A stretch of 64,000 nt of DNA from UBA3937 sp050951585 (GTDB taxonomy: Bacteria > Bacillota > Peptococcia > DRI-13 > DTU073). The position numbers and the translations under genes are program-made. The stretch lies in assembly GCA_050951585.1 (NCBI GenBank), contig JBMNJI010000006.1, forward strand, positions 310,001 through 374,000, given 5' to 3'. The stretch's first letter is position 1. Each line of letters begins with the position of its first letter. The notes beneath the pieces were generated by a model. The model did no database searches. It saw only the letters and a program-made list of their open reading frames with translations, and was not told where the DNA came from. Below are positions 54,088-63,241 of this stretch, in pieces.

Positions 54088-54386
54088 CAGCTTCCCCCTC
54101 TTTCCTGTTCCAGTTTATACAGATACACCAAAATCCGGGCGACCGCCTGATAAAGCTCCGCCGGAATTTCTGTGCCCACCGGAAAACGAACTAACTTACT
54201 GACCACCTCGTGATTTTCCACGATCGGAACCTTTTCCCGTTGCGCAATCTCGATGATTTTTTCGGCAATGTACCCCTCACCAACTGCCACAAGGCGAGGC
54301 GCCCCTTCTGTCTGTTCTTTGGCATATTGTAAAGCTATGGCTTTTTTCCCCGCATTAATCCGTTCATCTTTTTTCATCAGATTCAC
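54087..54386 (-). CDS. FlhB C-terminal-like protein (YlqH type)
   Basis: 99 residues, corresponding only to the cytosolic C-terminal part of FlhB. It keeps the pattern APRLVAVGEGYIAEKIIEIAQREKVPIVEN and EIPAELYQAVARILVYLYKL, read in two parts. The NPTH autocleavage motif is absent, so it cannot self-process like FlhB. Bacillus YlqH has the same form and also follows a FliK-like gene (ylqG). Overlaps the FliK-like gene by four bases. Confidence 0.9.
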   Translation of the reverse strand: MNLMKKDERINAGKKAIALQYAKEQTEGAPRLVAVGEGYIAEKIIEIAQREKVPIVENHEVVSKLVRFPVGTEIPAELYQAVARILVYLYKLEQERGGS

Positions 54387-55138
54387 ACCATCATATCAAT
54401 CTTTTTGGTTAAATCAGCTTTAATCAGTGGGCCTTCGGCCCCCGCAACTATTTCCACATGTGAACAAAGCACGGCCAACTCGTCTTTTCTGGTGCGCAAT
54501 AACGTTTCTGTTTCCGCCGCTTCCGCCCAGATCTGGAGATAGAGCCCCTGCTCAACCATCTTTAGCTTTAGTTCCATATGTCCTAAAACAGGCAAGCTTA
54601 ATTCAAAGACAACTTCCCAGATCTCCTCTTGGCCTGTTAAACCCTTATAACGGCTAATCTCAAGCTTGTCGTACCCTGTCTCGAGATGCTCCTGTGGAAT
54701 TAACAGGGCCGCCACTAAATTAGGGTCAAGCAAATAACGAACGGCGGTCTGTTCATCAGCCGGAATCTTGGCTAAATTGTCCAGCACCGACTGTAATTCT
54801 TTCTCACCGCGCACACTAAATTTTTCGAGGATTCTTTGTAAAAGTTGTTCCCGTTCTTCGCCCGGCCCAACGTCAGGCGCACCGAAGGGCAGATTCCGCA
54901 CAAATAATTCCTCTCCATGCCATTCCAGCACTTGCAAAGTTAAATGCTGTCCTATTGTTAAATTGGTTTGCGCACGTACAGGGAACATTTTTTCGCCGAT
55001 CTGTAAGAAAAAAAGATTTCCTTCCTGTGCAGCCACCACGGCGGAAAAAACCTGCCCGGGTTTAAGATTAATCCCACCCGCATCTTTCAGTAACGCCAAA
55101 ATATTAAGCAAATTACCGTTAGCGATGCCTTGTACCAC
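54383..55138 (-). CDS. FliK C-domain-like protein (YlqG type)
   Basis: 251 residues from a GTG at 55138, with GAGGT seven bases upstream. An N-terminal OB-like region (about 20-85: GQVFSAVVAAQEGN, LTIGQHLTLQVLEW) is followed by a linker, then a C-terminal domain (about 180-240) with the L-P-x-LG-x-hydrophobic pattern LSLPVLGHMELKLKM resembling the FliK Flg_hook domain. The assignment rests on this pattern and on the coupled FlhB-like gene, as in Bacillus ylqG-ylqH. No signal peptide. Confidence 0.75.
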   Translation of the reverse strand: MVQGIANGNLLNILALLKDAGGINLKPGQVFSAVVAAQEGNLFFLQIGEKMFPVRAQTNLTIGQHLTLQVLEWHGEELFVRNLPFGAPDVGPGEEREQLLQRILEKFSVRGEKELQSVLDNLAKIPADEQTAVRYLLDPNLVAALLIPQEHLETGYDKLEISRYKGLTGQEEIWEVVFELSLPVLGHMELKLKMVEQGLYLQIWAEAAETETLLRTRKDELAVLCSHVEIVAGAEGPLIKADLTKKIDMMV

Positions 55139-55184
55139 ATTGTCCACCTCTTTATAGCAAAACAATTGACAAAAGAAAGCTCAA

Positions 55185-55209
55185 CACAGGTTCACCGAGA
55201 TAACCTGTG
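55185..55209 (-). terminator. Possible terminator after degV
   Basis: Stem CACAGGTT / AACCTGTG (55185-55192 with 55202-55209), followed on the minus strand by a T-rich but interrupted TTGAGCTTTCTTTTG. Weak. Confidence 0.4.
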
Positions 55210-55284
55210 CTGAAAAAAGAACATTTAAAAGTGGAAATTTTTCACCGACTTACCGATTCATTATGCTATTTAAAATAAATCATC

Positions 55285-56154
55285 CTAAGCAAAAAGTTGA
55301 TCCTCTATTGAGGCAGCAAAGAAAAATAAGGCAACAGTACCCGCACCGGCATGAGTTCCCACAACAGCACCGATATCTGCAAGGATAAGTTCCGTGCATT
55401 GCAATTCCGTACTGATCCTTTCATGGATTTTAAGCGCTTCTTCCAACACGTTCGCATGCGCGATAATGCAACGAACATTGCCATGATCATTGGCATAATT
55501 TCTCGCTATTTCGACGAGGCGCTCCAAAGCTTTCCCTTTGCCTCTGATTTTTTCAAAAGGAGCAATCAACCCTTCCTCAATCGTAAGAACCGGTTTAATA
55601 TTTAACATTCCTCCCAGGAAGGCCGTGGCTTTACCAATCCGTCCGCCCTTTTCCAAATTCTCCAGCGTATCGACAACAAAATAAGCTTTGACACTTTCTA
55701 TCATCTTTTGGACTATCTGCAGAATCTCCTCTTTGCCCTTCCCGGCTTTCACCGCTTTGGCTGCAGCCAGGACAACAAATCCGAGGGCACAGGCCACAAG
55801 TTTACTATCCACCACGGTAATATCCCGGTCGCTTAAAACAGACTGGGCAATCTTCGCTGACTGACATGTTCCGGACATCAGACTGGAAATATGGATCGAA
55901 ATTACGGTCGAACCGTCTTTGGTTAACTCTTCGTAAAAATCCTGAAACTCACCCGGCGACGGCTGTGAGGTAGCCGGTAATTTTTCGGCCTGCGCCAGTT
56001 TCTCATAAAAATCCTTTGTGGAAAGATCAATATTCTCGCGAAAAGCCTCTTCACCAAAAATAATTTTTAGCGGAATCACGGCGATATCATATTCCTTGAG
56101 TAAAGCCGCCGGTAAATCTGATGTGCTGTCTGTGGCGATTCTGATTCGGGCCAT
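55285..56154 (-). CDS. DegV family fatty acid-binding protein (FakB-like)
   Basis: 289 residues. N-terminal DSTSDLP, TSQPSPGEF, HISSLMSGT with the fatty-acid carboxylate-binding Thr/Ser, and GGRIGKATAFLGGMLNIKPVL. DegV/FakB proteins hold an acyl chain while FakA phosphorylates it. The gene follows fakA by 41 bases, which supports a FakB role, although acyl specificity cannot be read from sequence. Confidence 0.92.
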   Translation of the reverse strand: MARIRIATDSTSDLPAALLKEYDIAVIPLKIIFGEEAFRENIDLSTKDFYEKLAQAEKLPATSQPSPGEFQDFYEELTKDGSTVISIHISSLMSGTCQSAKIAQSVLSDRDITVVDSKLVACALGFVVLAAAKAVKAGKGKEEILQIVQKMIESVKAYFVVDTLENLEKGGRIGKATAFLGGMLNIKPVLTIEEGLIAPFEKIRGKGKALERLVEIARNYANDHGNVRCIIAHANVLEEALKIHERISTELQCTELILADIGAVVGTHAGAGTVALFFFAASIEDQLFA

Positions 56155-56195
56155 TACTACACCTCATTTCTTAATAATTATTATTCTCCTAATCT

Positions 56196-57812
56196 TTATT
56201 CAACAGATATCAAATAATAATACAAAGGTTGACCACCATAATGCAATTCAAAATCCACCTGCGGATACTGCTGCGATAATGCCTCAATTAACTTTTCCGC
56301 ATCCTGTTCCGACACATCTTCGCCATAATAAACGGTAATTAGTTCGTATTCCGGTTTAATAAATTTCGCAATCAGTTGTTGGGCCACATCAGCCATCTTA
56401 TCTCCCGTAACAGCAATTTTTCCTTCGCTTATCCCCAGGATTTGCCCCTTGGTGATCTTTTGGCCATCGAATTCCGCATCTCTCACCGCATAGGTAACCT
56501 CTAAGGTCATAATCTGCGTACATGCTTCTTCCATTTTGGTTTTGTTGGTCTCCAGATCATTCTCCGCATTGAAGGCCATTAAGGCGGCAATCCCCTGCGG
56601 TATTGTCCTGGTGCCGACAACCCGGACCGGTTTGGAAGCGACCCCGGCAGCTTGCTGTGCGGCTAAAATAACATTGCTATTGTTAGGTAGAAGCAGAACC
56701 TCTTCTGCCAGGATTTGCTCAATCGCTTCAACAAAGTCCTGCGTGCTGGGATTCATTGTTTGTCCACCGGTGATGACGATATCGACGCCCAAGCTTTTAA
56801 AGACATCATTTAAACCTGACCCCAATGATACCGTGATAATGCCTAAATGCTTCTTCGCTCTGGCTTTTATCCGCATTTCCTCACTTTGTTCGAGCATATT
56901 ATGGATTTGTACTTCATGAAGAGTCCCCATCTCGGTACAAAATTCCAGCACATTTCCAGGGTGATTGGTGTGGATATGGATTTTTCCTGTATCGCTGTTC
57001 CCAACAACCAAAAGACAATCCCCTTTATCGCTGAGAAAGGCTTTAACCCCATCTAAGGTCAGCGGCTTTTCCTTTTTCTTGAGAATGAATTCTGTACAAT
57101 ATTGATAGGTAATGGCTTGTTCGCCTGTATAATCAAGCTTTTTTTGCACACTGTTAACTGCAGTCAGTGCTTCTTTTTGATACTTAGGCATATTTCCGCT
57201 TATGGCGGCTAACATACCTTCTAAAATATAGACCCATCCTTGCCCACCGGCATCTACCACACCAGCTTGCTGCAATACGGGCAACATCGTAGGCGTCTCT
57301 TGTAAAGCCTGATAGGCACCCTCATAGGCCGCATTTAAAACCGAGTGAAACGAGCTTCCTTCCCTCTGCCGTTCTTTGGCCGCTGCCACAGACGTCTCCC
57401 GGGCAACAGTAAGAATTGTGCCTTCTACCGGGTTGGTCACAGCCTGATAAGCTGTTTCAACCGCAGTATCCAAAGCCTGACAGAATCCATCGAGACTAAT
57501 CCTCTCCTGACCTTCTGTGCTTTTGGCAAAACCCGCTAAGAGCTGCGATAAAATTACACCTGAATTACCTCTGGCCCCCATCAATGCGCCATAAGCCATG
57601 GCCTTGGTCAACTCACCCAGGTTTGCTGTTTCCTGCTCGGCTACCGCTTTCGCAGCAGTGGCCATAGTCAAGCTCATATTTGTCCCGGTGTCACCATCAG
57701 GTACAGGGAAAACATTTAAAGCGTCAACGCTTTGCTTTCTTTCTGATAAGTAAACACTGGAAGCGATAATTAATTTCGACCACAGCAAACCATCTATACT
57801 ATCAATGTTCAC
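56196..57812 (-). CDS. fakA: FakA-type fatty acid kinase (DAK2 domain, YloV)
   Basis: 538 residues. N-terminal DAK2/DhaL-like kinase domain (1-200) with NVFPVPDGDTGTNMSLTM and GARGNSGVILSQLLAGF. The middle domain (about 215-300) has CTEFILKKK and GDCLLVVGNSDTGKIHIHTNHPG motifs. The C-terminal EDD/DegV-like domain begins near 320. Phosphorylates FakB-bound fatty acid to acyl-phosphate for phospholipid synthesis by PlsX/PlsY. In Bacillus it lies next to sdaAB/recG; here it is followed by degV. Confidence 0.94.
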   Translation of the reverse strand: MNIDSIDGLLWSKLIIASSVYLSERKQSVDALNVFPVPDGDTGTNMSLTMATAAKAVAEQETANLGELTKAMAYGALMGARGNSGVILSQLLAGFAKSTEGQERISLDGFCQALDTAVETAYQAVTNPVEGTILTVARETSVAAAKERQREGSSFHSVLNAAYEGAYQALQETPTMLPVLQQAGVVDAGGQGWVYILEGMLAAISGNMPKYQKEALTAVNSVQKKLDYTGEQAITYQYCTEFILKKKEKPLTLDGVKAFLSDKGDCLLVVGNSDTGKIHIHTNHPGNVLEFCTEMGTLHEVQIHNMLEQSEEMRIKARAKKHLGIITVSLGSGLNDVFKSLGVDIVITGGQTMNPSTQDFVEAIEQILAEEVLLLPNNSNVILAAQQAAGVASKPVRVVGTRTIPQGIAALMAFNAENDLETNKTKMEEACTQIMTLEVTYAVRDAEFDGQKITKGQILGISEGKIAVTGDKMADVAQQLIAKFIKPEYELITVYYGEDVSEQDAEKLIEALSQQYPQVDFELHYGGQPLYYYLISVE

Positions 57813-58015
57813 TACTATGCCTCCTCAAAATGATTATACTCCATCCTTAATTATACTTGTAAAGATAAAGAATCGTCAATTTTTTCCGCAAAAGTTCCTT
57901 CCTGCTTTTAAAATATTATCTATATATTTAAGAAATACTAATGGCAACGTGTTCATTTGTCCACATTATATCGTTATTTATAGACACATTATCGCAGAAA
58001 AGGTGAAAATACAGC

Positions 58016-58654
58016 ATGATTGAAATAGATGACGCCGGTAGCGGGAGCCTGATCGGGGGAACAATGATCGGGATTTTCAGAAGTGAAACCGGCGAATATT
58101 ACTGCGAATTAATCCCCCTGAAGCTTTTTCGACATCCGTATTTTATGCAAAAACTATACCAGGAATATGTCATTACCATTATGGAAAGAGCAATCCGGCG
58201 ACTGCAGATCAGGAAAACTGAACCCGTCTTTCTCTGCCGGGGCTATATTTTCGACCAACTGCGTAATTGGTTAACAAGACATGGATTCAACTGGCAAAAC
58301 ACGAAAATCATCGGCTCCTTGCAGAACCTGGTCGAAAATTCCTTTAATCAATATATCATCAGTTTAGGATTACCGAAGAATTTTCTCTTGCATGCCCGCT
58401 ATGCCTTTGGTTTCCATCGCCTCTTTAAATGGGTCATGGCAGACTTCCCGGAGCGGGCGTCCTTATGCAAAACCGGCTGGAAAAGCTGGCAGAAATGGTC
58501 AACTACTCCCGTAATATCACTGCCGGGAAAAGCCCCCCATCACGAATACTGCCTCAGATGTGGCCTAATAATTAGCACAAACGAACCGGTGATAGTATTG
58601 CAATACGAAACAAACCGGCTATGGAGTCTGCATCTCCATCGCCATTGCGGTTAA
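58016..58654 (+). CDS. Unrecognised conserved-looking protein with C-terminal Cys/His cluster
   Basis: 212 residues. Starts IEIDDAGSGSLIGG, an Asp-rich beta-hairpin start that recalls RNase H-like folds. A helical middle follows, and the C-terminal part has CLRCG (C184/C187) and HLHRHCG, likely a zinc site. No membrane segment. Ribosome site AAAGGTGA. I have seen no characterised family. Short intergenic ending: its stop and the stop of the next gene form a small inverted repeat (AATAACC/GGTTATT). Confidence 0.8.
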   Translation: MIEIDDAGSGSLIGGTMIGIFRSETGEYYCELIPLKLFRHPYFMQKLYQEYVITIMERAIRRLQIRKTEPVFLCRGYIFDQLRNWLTRHGFNWQNTKIIGSLQNLVENSFNQYIISLGLPKNFLLHARYAFGFHRLFKWVMADFPERASLCKTGWKSWQKWSTTPVISLPGKAPHHEYCLRCGLIISTNEPVIVLQYETNRLWSLHLHRHCG

Positions 58655-58668
58655 ATAACCTCTAGGGG

Positions 58669-59904
58669 TTATTCTTCCGGTAACAATAAAGCCCCAGCCG
58701 TGTACCGATTGCTGGCATTCCAAAGAATCCATTCCTCCAGCCCCGCATCATAGGTCGCCTGTATTTGGGCGCGCACCTCTGCAGCTCCGTATTTGGGCAA
58801 ACCTAAATTAAAATCCTGCAACCAGGGTCGAATAATCACCGACTCCTCGCCGACCTTCTTCAGCCCGTCCAGGAGAGCTAAATTGACGACCTCATAGGGA
58901 TGGGCATTCGGATTAGCAAACTTATAGTTTCCTGTCCCATAATGGGAGGGATAAACCATCGGGCAGATATAGTCTACCGCTGTCATTATTTTCTCAAATT
59001 TTTGCCCGATCCCCATATCATCAAGAGTCATCGTCGTTAGACCAAATACATCAGCGGAAATAAACACATTATACGGTTCCAATTCTTTTTGGGCATACCG
59101 TAAGAAATTTAGAATAACATCTTCTTTCTTGTTTCCGTCACTATACGGATAAACCACATCAGACATGTCTCCGTCACTCGGGAAACGAACATAATCAAAC
59201 TGTATTTCACGGAATCCAAGCCTAGCGGCCTCCTTGGCCACATTAACGGTATATTCCCAAACCTCCTGATTATGAGGATCGACCCAGGCTAATTTTTTGC
59301 GATCCCTCCAGATGCTTCCGTCACTTCTTCTCAGCGCTAAATCAGGCTTTTTTTCGGCTAAGGAAGGGTCTTTAAAAACGACGATGCGGGCGATCGGGTA
59401 AATACCTTTGCTTAACAACAATTGCATATTGTCTTCCGCATTCATACCCTTATGGCGGCGAATTTGCAACTCTTTCGCCAGCTTTAGATCAAAATCTGCC
59501 GAAAGATACCCGTTATCATCCTTCATATCAATAACCAAAGCGTTTAACTCCGTTTGATCGACAAGCTCAACTAATCTGGTGAAAAGTGTTCGCGAATTAA
59601 ACGCCGCCCCGCTCATGTATAACCCTTTGGCCTTCACTGCTTCTTTCCTGACCGGACGCAAATCCCGCTCTGAACCTAAAAGTACAAAAGCCACTTTCTC
59701 CTCAAAGGGTATTAAGGCAGAGGCATCTTTAAGTGCTTCCAGCGACTGCATATTTTCCGGGGCGGGCGAATCTGCGGCACCGTCCAATGAATTATGTTGC
59801 GCTGATAATTGCCAGCCAAATACTCCTGCGATACATAATAAACCAAATAAACATAATACTCTTGTTCTGCGTCTTGCTCTCTTATTTCTTCTTAAATTTA
59901 ACAT
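58669..59904 (-). CDS. Membrane-anchored putative glycoside hydrolase (DUF4015)
   Basis: 411 residues. N-terminal membrane anchor (about 15-32) with a basic start, a linker to about 75, and a TIM-barrel-like domain with the DUF4015 signatures GLYMSGAAFNSRTLFTRLVELV (in parts), WVDPHNQEVWEYTVNVAKEA, REIQFDYVRFPSDG (likely catalytic Asp/Glu region) and ICPMVYPSHYG. Probably acts on a cell-wall or exopolysaccharide; substrate unknown. Convergent with the preceding unknown gene. Confidence 0.88.
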   Translation of the reverse strand: MLNLRRNKRARRRTRVLCLFGLLCIAGVFGWQLSAQHNSLDGAADSPAPENMQSLEALKDASALIPFEEKVAFVLLGSERDLRPVRKEAVKAKGLYMSGAAFNSRTLFTRLVELVDQTELNALVIDMKDDNGYLSADFDLKLAKELQIRRHKGMNAEDNMQLLLSKGIYPIARIVVFKDPSLAEKKPDLALRRSDGSIWRDRKKLAWVDPHNQEVWEYTVNVAKEAARLGFREIQFDYVRFPSDGDMSDVVYPYSDGNKKEDVILNFLRYAQKELEPYNVFISADVFGLTTMTLDDMGIGQKFEKIMTAVDYICPMVYPSHYGTGNYKFANPNAHPYEVVNLALLDGLKKVGEESVIIRPWLQDFNLGLPKYGAAEVRAQIQATYDAGLEEWILWNASNRYTAGALLLPEE

Positions 59905-59988
59905 CTAATTCCCCCTTGGATGCGATTAAAGATCACAGGGGAATAATTCGACACTATTCGTTTAATTCCTACTTGTAATTTTTTAAAA

Positions 59989-61593
59989 TTAACATTTTTG
60001 TAATTCCCTTTCTATTTCCGCAAGGTGCGCAAGTAAACGCTGCAGTATTTTCGTATCACTATTTTGCTGTTTGGCCTGCTTATTGATTTCTTTTTTAATA
60101 ATTCGCAGTGCTTGTCCGAGCTCCGGCTCTAAAGTAGAGGCAACCATCGCTGCTGATGATGCAATTTCTTCCCTTACCGGCTCCTCACTTTCACTGCATA
60201 AGGAGTAAACCTGCCCATATTCCGCAATTTGCGCATGAAGATCTAATTCACGATGAATAACCCTTTGCAGTGTATCTAACGCCTCTTCTTCACCATGAAC
60301 TAAAATAACTTTCTGCGGCTCACGTTCAAAAGCTCCTAACCACTCAATCAGACCTTTCTGGTCAGCGTGAGCGGAAAAATCATCGATTCTTTCAATAGTA
60401 GCCTTAACCGCAATTTCCTCCCCATGAATTTTGACTTTTTTCTCACCCTCCAGTATTCTTCTGCCTAAAGTGCCTTCCGCTTGATACCCCACAAAGAGGA
60501 TGGTAGATTCCATCCGCCAGAGATTATGCTTCAGATGATGCTTGATTCTGCCGGCATCAGCCATCCCGCTGGCAGAGATAATAATTGCGCCGCCCTTAAT
60601 CTTATTCACCGCAATAGAATCATCTACCGACACCACATAATGAATATCCGGTCCCTCAAAAAGCTCTTCGGCGCCTTTGCCTTTAATCGCAATGCATGAC
60701 TCTTCATCAAAACACTCCGGGTTCCGGATAAAGACCTTGGTGGCCTCCACCGCCATGGGACTGTCAATATAGATCTCCACCGGCGGTATTTCTCCGCTTT
60801 CTTTCATCTTTTTCAGGTAGTAGACCAAATCCTGCGTTCTTTCTACGGCAAAACTAGGAATCACCAAATTCCCGCCCTTTTTCATTGTTTCTTTGACCAC
60901 TCTGGCTAACTCATTTAATTTGTTTCCCACATCCAAATGATAACGATTGCCGTATGTGGCTTCCATGACAACAATATCCGCAGCTTTAATTTTCGTAGGT
61001 TCTTCAACCAGGGCCTGATTGGTGTTCCCAATATCACCGGAGAAGACGACCTTGGTCCTTTTATTGTCTTCGGAAACAATTATTTCAACCATCGCCGAAC
61101 CCAGAATATGTCCGGCATCGTAATATTTAACGACAACTCCGGGCACGGGTTCAAATTCTACTTCATAATGGCACCGCACAAAATGTTCCATACATTTACG
61201 GGCATCTTCGACCGTATAGATTGGTTCTAAGAGAATACCCCCGCTACGGGCAAGCTTCCTATTCTTTCGCTCAACTTCCATCTCTTGAATATGCGCACTA
61301 TCCGGCAAAACCACACTACATAATTCGGTTGTCGCTTTGGTCGCATAAATCCAACCGCGAAAACCCTTTTTATATAATTTGGGCAATAACCCGCTATGAT
61401 CAACATGTGCATGGGTTAATAACACAAAATCGATTGTTTCAGGGTCGAAAAGAAAGGGGCCGTAATTTAATTCTTTTAACTCTTTTGAGCCTTGAAACAA
61501 ACCGCAATCAACTAAAAACTTACTGCTTTCTGTCTTTACTAAAAAGCAGGAACCGGTTACCGAACCTGCTGCCCCGCAGAACTTGATCTCCAT
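59989..61593 (-). CDS. Beta-CASP metallo-beta-lactamase protein (CPSF-like/RMMBL)
   Basis: 534 residues. MBL fold with GAAGSVTGSCFLV, the HxHxDH motif (H61-x-H63-x-D65-H66), the beta-CASP domain (about 210-360, with SFAVERTQDLVYYL) and the RMMBL motif FSAHADQKGLIEWL, followed by a helical tail. The CPSF-73-like subclass is common in anaerobes and archaea and includes nucleases; substrate here is unknown. Not RNase J: it lacks the RNase J C-terminal domain and start. Confidence 0.92.
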   Translation of the reverse strand: MEIKFCGAAGSVTGSCFLVKTESSKFLVDCGLFQGSKELKELNYGPFLFDPETIDFVLLTHAHVDHSGLLPKLYKKGFRGWIYATKATTELCSVVLPDSAHIQEMEVERKNRKLARSGGILLEPIYTVEDARKCMEHFVRCHYEVEFEPVPGVVVKYYDAGHILGSAMVEIIVSEDNKRTKVVFSGDIGNTNQALVEEPTKIKAADIVVMEATYGNRYHLDVGNKLNELARVVKETMKKGGNLVIPSFAVERTQDLVYYLKKMKESGEIPPVEIYIDSPMAVEATKVFIRNPECFDEESCIAIKGKGAEELFEGPDIHYVVSVDDSIAVNKIKGGAIIISASGMADAGRIKHHLKHNLWRMESTILFVGYQAEGTLGRRILEGEKKVKIHGEEIAVKATIERIDDFSAHADQKGLIEWLGAFEREPQKVILVHGEEEALDTLQRVIHRELDLHAQIAEYGQVYSLCSESEEPVREEIASSAAMVASTLEPELGQALRIIKKEINKQAKQQNSDTKILQRLLAHLAEIERELQKC

Positions 61594-61686
61594 TATTAAT
61601 CTCCTCCTAAAATCCGTCTCATAATAATGCTATTTTAACACATTTAAACAGTTGTAAGGATAAAAAAAGAAAAACGAGGCGCTATC

Positions 61687-61723
61687 AAAAAATAAAAGGG
61701 GGTTTCGGTCACGCCGAAACCCC
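61687..61723 (-). terminator. Intrinsic terminator of trpB2
   Basis: Ten-base stem GGGGTTTCGG / CCGAAACCCC (61699-61708 with 61714-61723), loop of five, followed on the minus strand by CTTTTATTTTTT. It lies about 44 bases after the trpB2 stop. Confidence 0.92.
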
Positions 61724-61766
61724 TAAGCTTTTTTGGTTCTTTTCGTTTAATCGATCTCATGACTAG

Positions 61767-63128
61767 TTAGATTTTGGGTAACTCCTGCGCCTGTTTCCGT
61801 ATTTCCTCGTCTGATAATACGACATCTTCAATTGCCCCGGAAAGGTAGTTTTCATATGCCGTAAGATCCAGATGGCCGTGACCGCTTAGATTAAAGACAA
61901 TACTCTTCTGCACTCCGGCTTCTTTCGCCTCAAGGGCCGCATCAATCGCCGCTTTAATCGCATGGGAGGATTCAGGGGCAGGCACAATGCCTTCAGTACG
62001 GGCAAAGAGGACAGCCGCATCAAAAACACCCTTTTGCTTAACCGCTTTCGCTTCGATCAGTCCATCATGATAAAGCTGACTGACTAATGTTGAGACCCCG
62101 TGATATCTTAACCCTCCGGCATGAATACCCAGCGGAGTAAAATGAGAGCCTAAAGTATACATTTTTAAGAGCGGGGTTAAACCGGCCACATCACAATAAT
62201 CATAAGCGAAGGTTCCTTGCGTCAAAGAGGGACAGGCGGCAGGTTCAACAGCAATTATTCTCACGTTTCTCCCCTTTATTTTATCGGGGATAAACGGAAA
62301 CGCAATGCCGGAAAAGTTGGACCCTCCTCCGCAACAACCAATCACCACATCAGGATAGTCATCGACCATCTCCATCTGCAGCTTCACTTCCTGGCCGATG
62401 ATGGTCTGATGAAGGCTGACATGATTAAGGACACTCCCTAAAGCGTAATTCGTATCGGTACGCTGCACCGCATCTTCAATTGCTTCACTTATGGCAATCC
62501 CAAGGGTGCCTGGTGTATCAGGCTGTTCCTGCAAAACCCTTCTGCCTATCTCCGTTCTGTCACTTGGACTCGGGATGCATTCTGCCCCGTAAGTCTCCAT
62601 AAAAACCCGGCGATAAGGTTTTTGTTTGAAACTAATCCTGACCATATAGACGGTACATTCTAAATCAAACATCTGACACGCTAAAGAAAGAGCTGTTCCC
62701 CATTGTCCTGCTCCTGTTTCGGTAGTCAGGCGTTTGATCCCGGCCTCTTTATTATAGTATGCCTGAGGAATAGCACTGTTTAGCTTATGACTTCCTACCG
62801 GACTAACACCTTCATACTTATAGTAAATACGGCACTGGGTATCTAAGGCTTTTTCCAGTCGATGCGCCCGAAAAAGAGGTGACGGCCTCCATTGTTTGTA
62901 CATCTCCCGTACTTGCTCCGGTATTTCGATAAACCTTTCCGTAGACACTTCCTGAGCAATTAATGCATGCGGAAAAATCGGGCTTAAGTCCTCCGGGGTA
63001 AGTGGTTTTTTTGTTTGGGGATTCAAACCCGGTGCCGGAAGATTGGGCATATCCGCCTGAACATTATACCAAAACCTTGGTGTTTTCTCCTCCGGGAGCA
63101 TAATTTTTGTTAACTCATCTCTTCTCAT
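61767..63128 (-). CDS. TrpB-like PLP enzyme (TrpB2)
   Basis: 453 residues, longer than TrpB1 (about 400). TrpB2-type N-terminal region with RPSPLFRAHRLE, the PLP Lys in GSHKLNSA, and the GAGQWG region. The phosphate-binding GGGSNFSGIAFPF loop and the C-terminal SGHGHLDL are present. TrpB2 enzymes make tryptophan from indole and serine without a TrpA partner, or condense related substrates. No other trp gene is nearby; a good promoter and terminator show it is a single-gene unit. Confidence 0.92.
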   Translation of the reverse strand: MRRDELTKIMLPEEKTPRFWYNVQADMPNLPAPGLNPQTKKPLTPEDLSPIFPHALIAQEVSTERFIEIPEQVREMYKQWRPSPLFRAHRLEKALDTQCRIYYKYEGVSPVGSHKLNSAIPQAYYNKEAGIKRLTTETGAGQWGTALSLACQMFDLECTVYMVRISFKQKPYRRVFMETYGAECIPSPSDRTEIGRRVLQEQPDTPGTLGIAISEAIEDAVQRTDTNYALGSVLNHVSLHQTIIGQEVKLQMEMVDDYPDVVIGCCGGGSNFSGIAFPFIPDKIKGRNVRIIAVEPAACPSLTQGTFAYDYCDVAGLTPLLKMYTLGSHFTPLGIHAGGLRYHGVSTLVSQLYHDGLIEAKAVKQKGVFDAAVLFARTEGIVPAPESSHAIKAAIDAALEAKEAGVQKSIVFNLSGHGHLDLTAYENYLSGAIEDVVLSDEEIRKQAQELPKI

Positions 63129-63176
63129 CTCAACTCTCTCCTCTCATCAATGAAATAATAATTAAAAATATGTTTC

Positions 63177-63205
63177 ATTTTAGCATATCTATCTAAATCT
63201 TTCAA
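63177..63205 (-). promoter_or_regulatory. Promoter of trpB2
   Basis: Minus strand TTGAAA, 17-base spacer, TAAAAT, with a TGn extension before the -10. Five of six in each hexamer. It lies about 50 bases before the trpB2 start. Confidence 0.75.
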
Positions 63206-63241
63206 TGTCATAACCCTTCACAACAGTACAAAAACTGTTCC

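Noticed and set aside
63207..63240. AACAGT/ACTGTT inverted repeat after rubrerythrin as terminator
   Set aside because: Short stem with no U-run on the minus strand; not convincing as a terminator.
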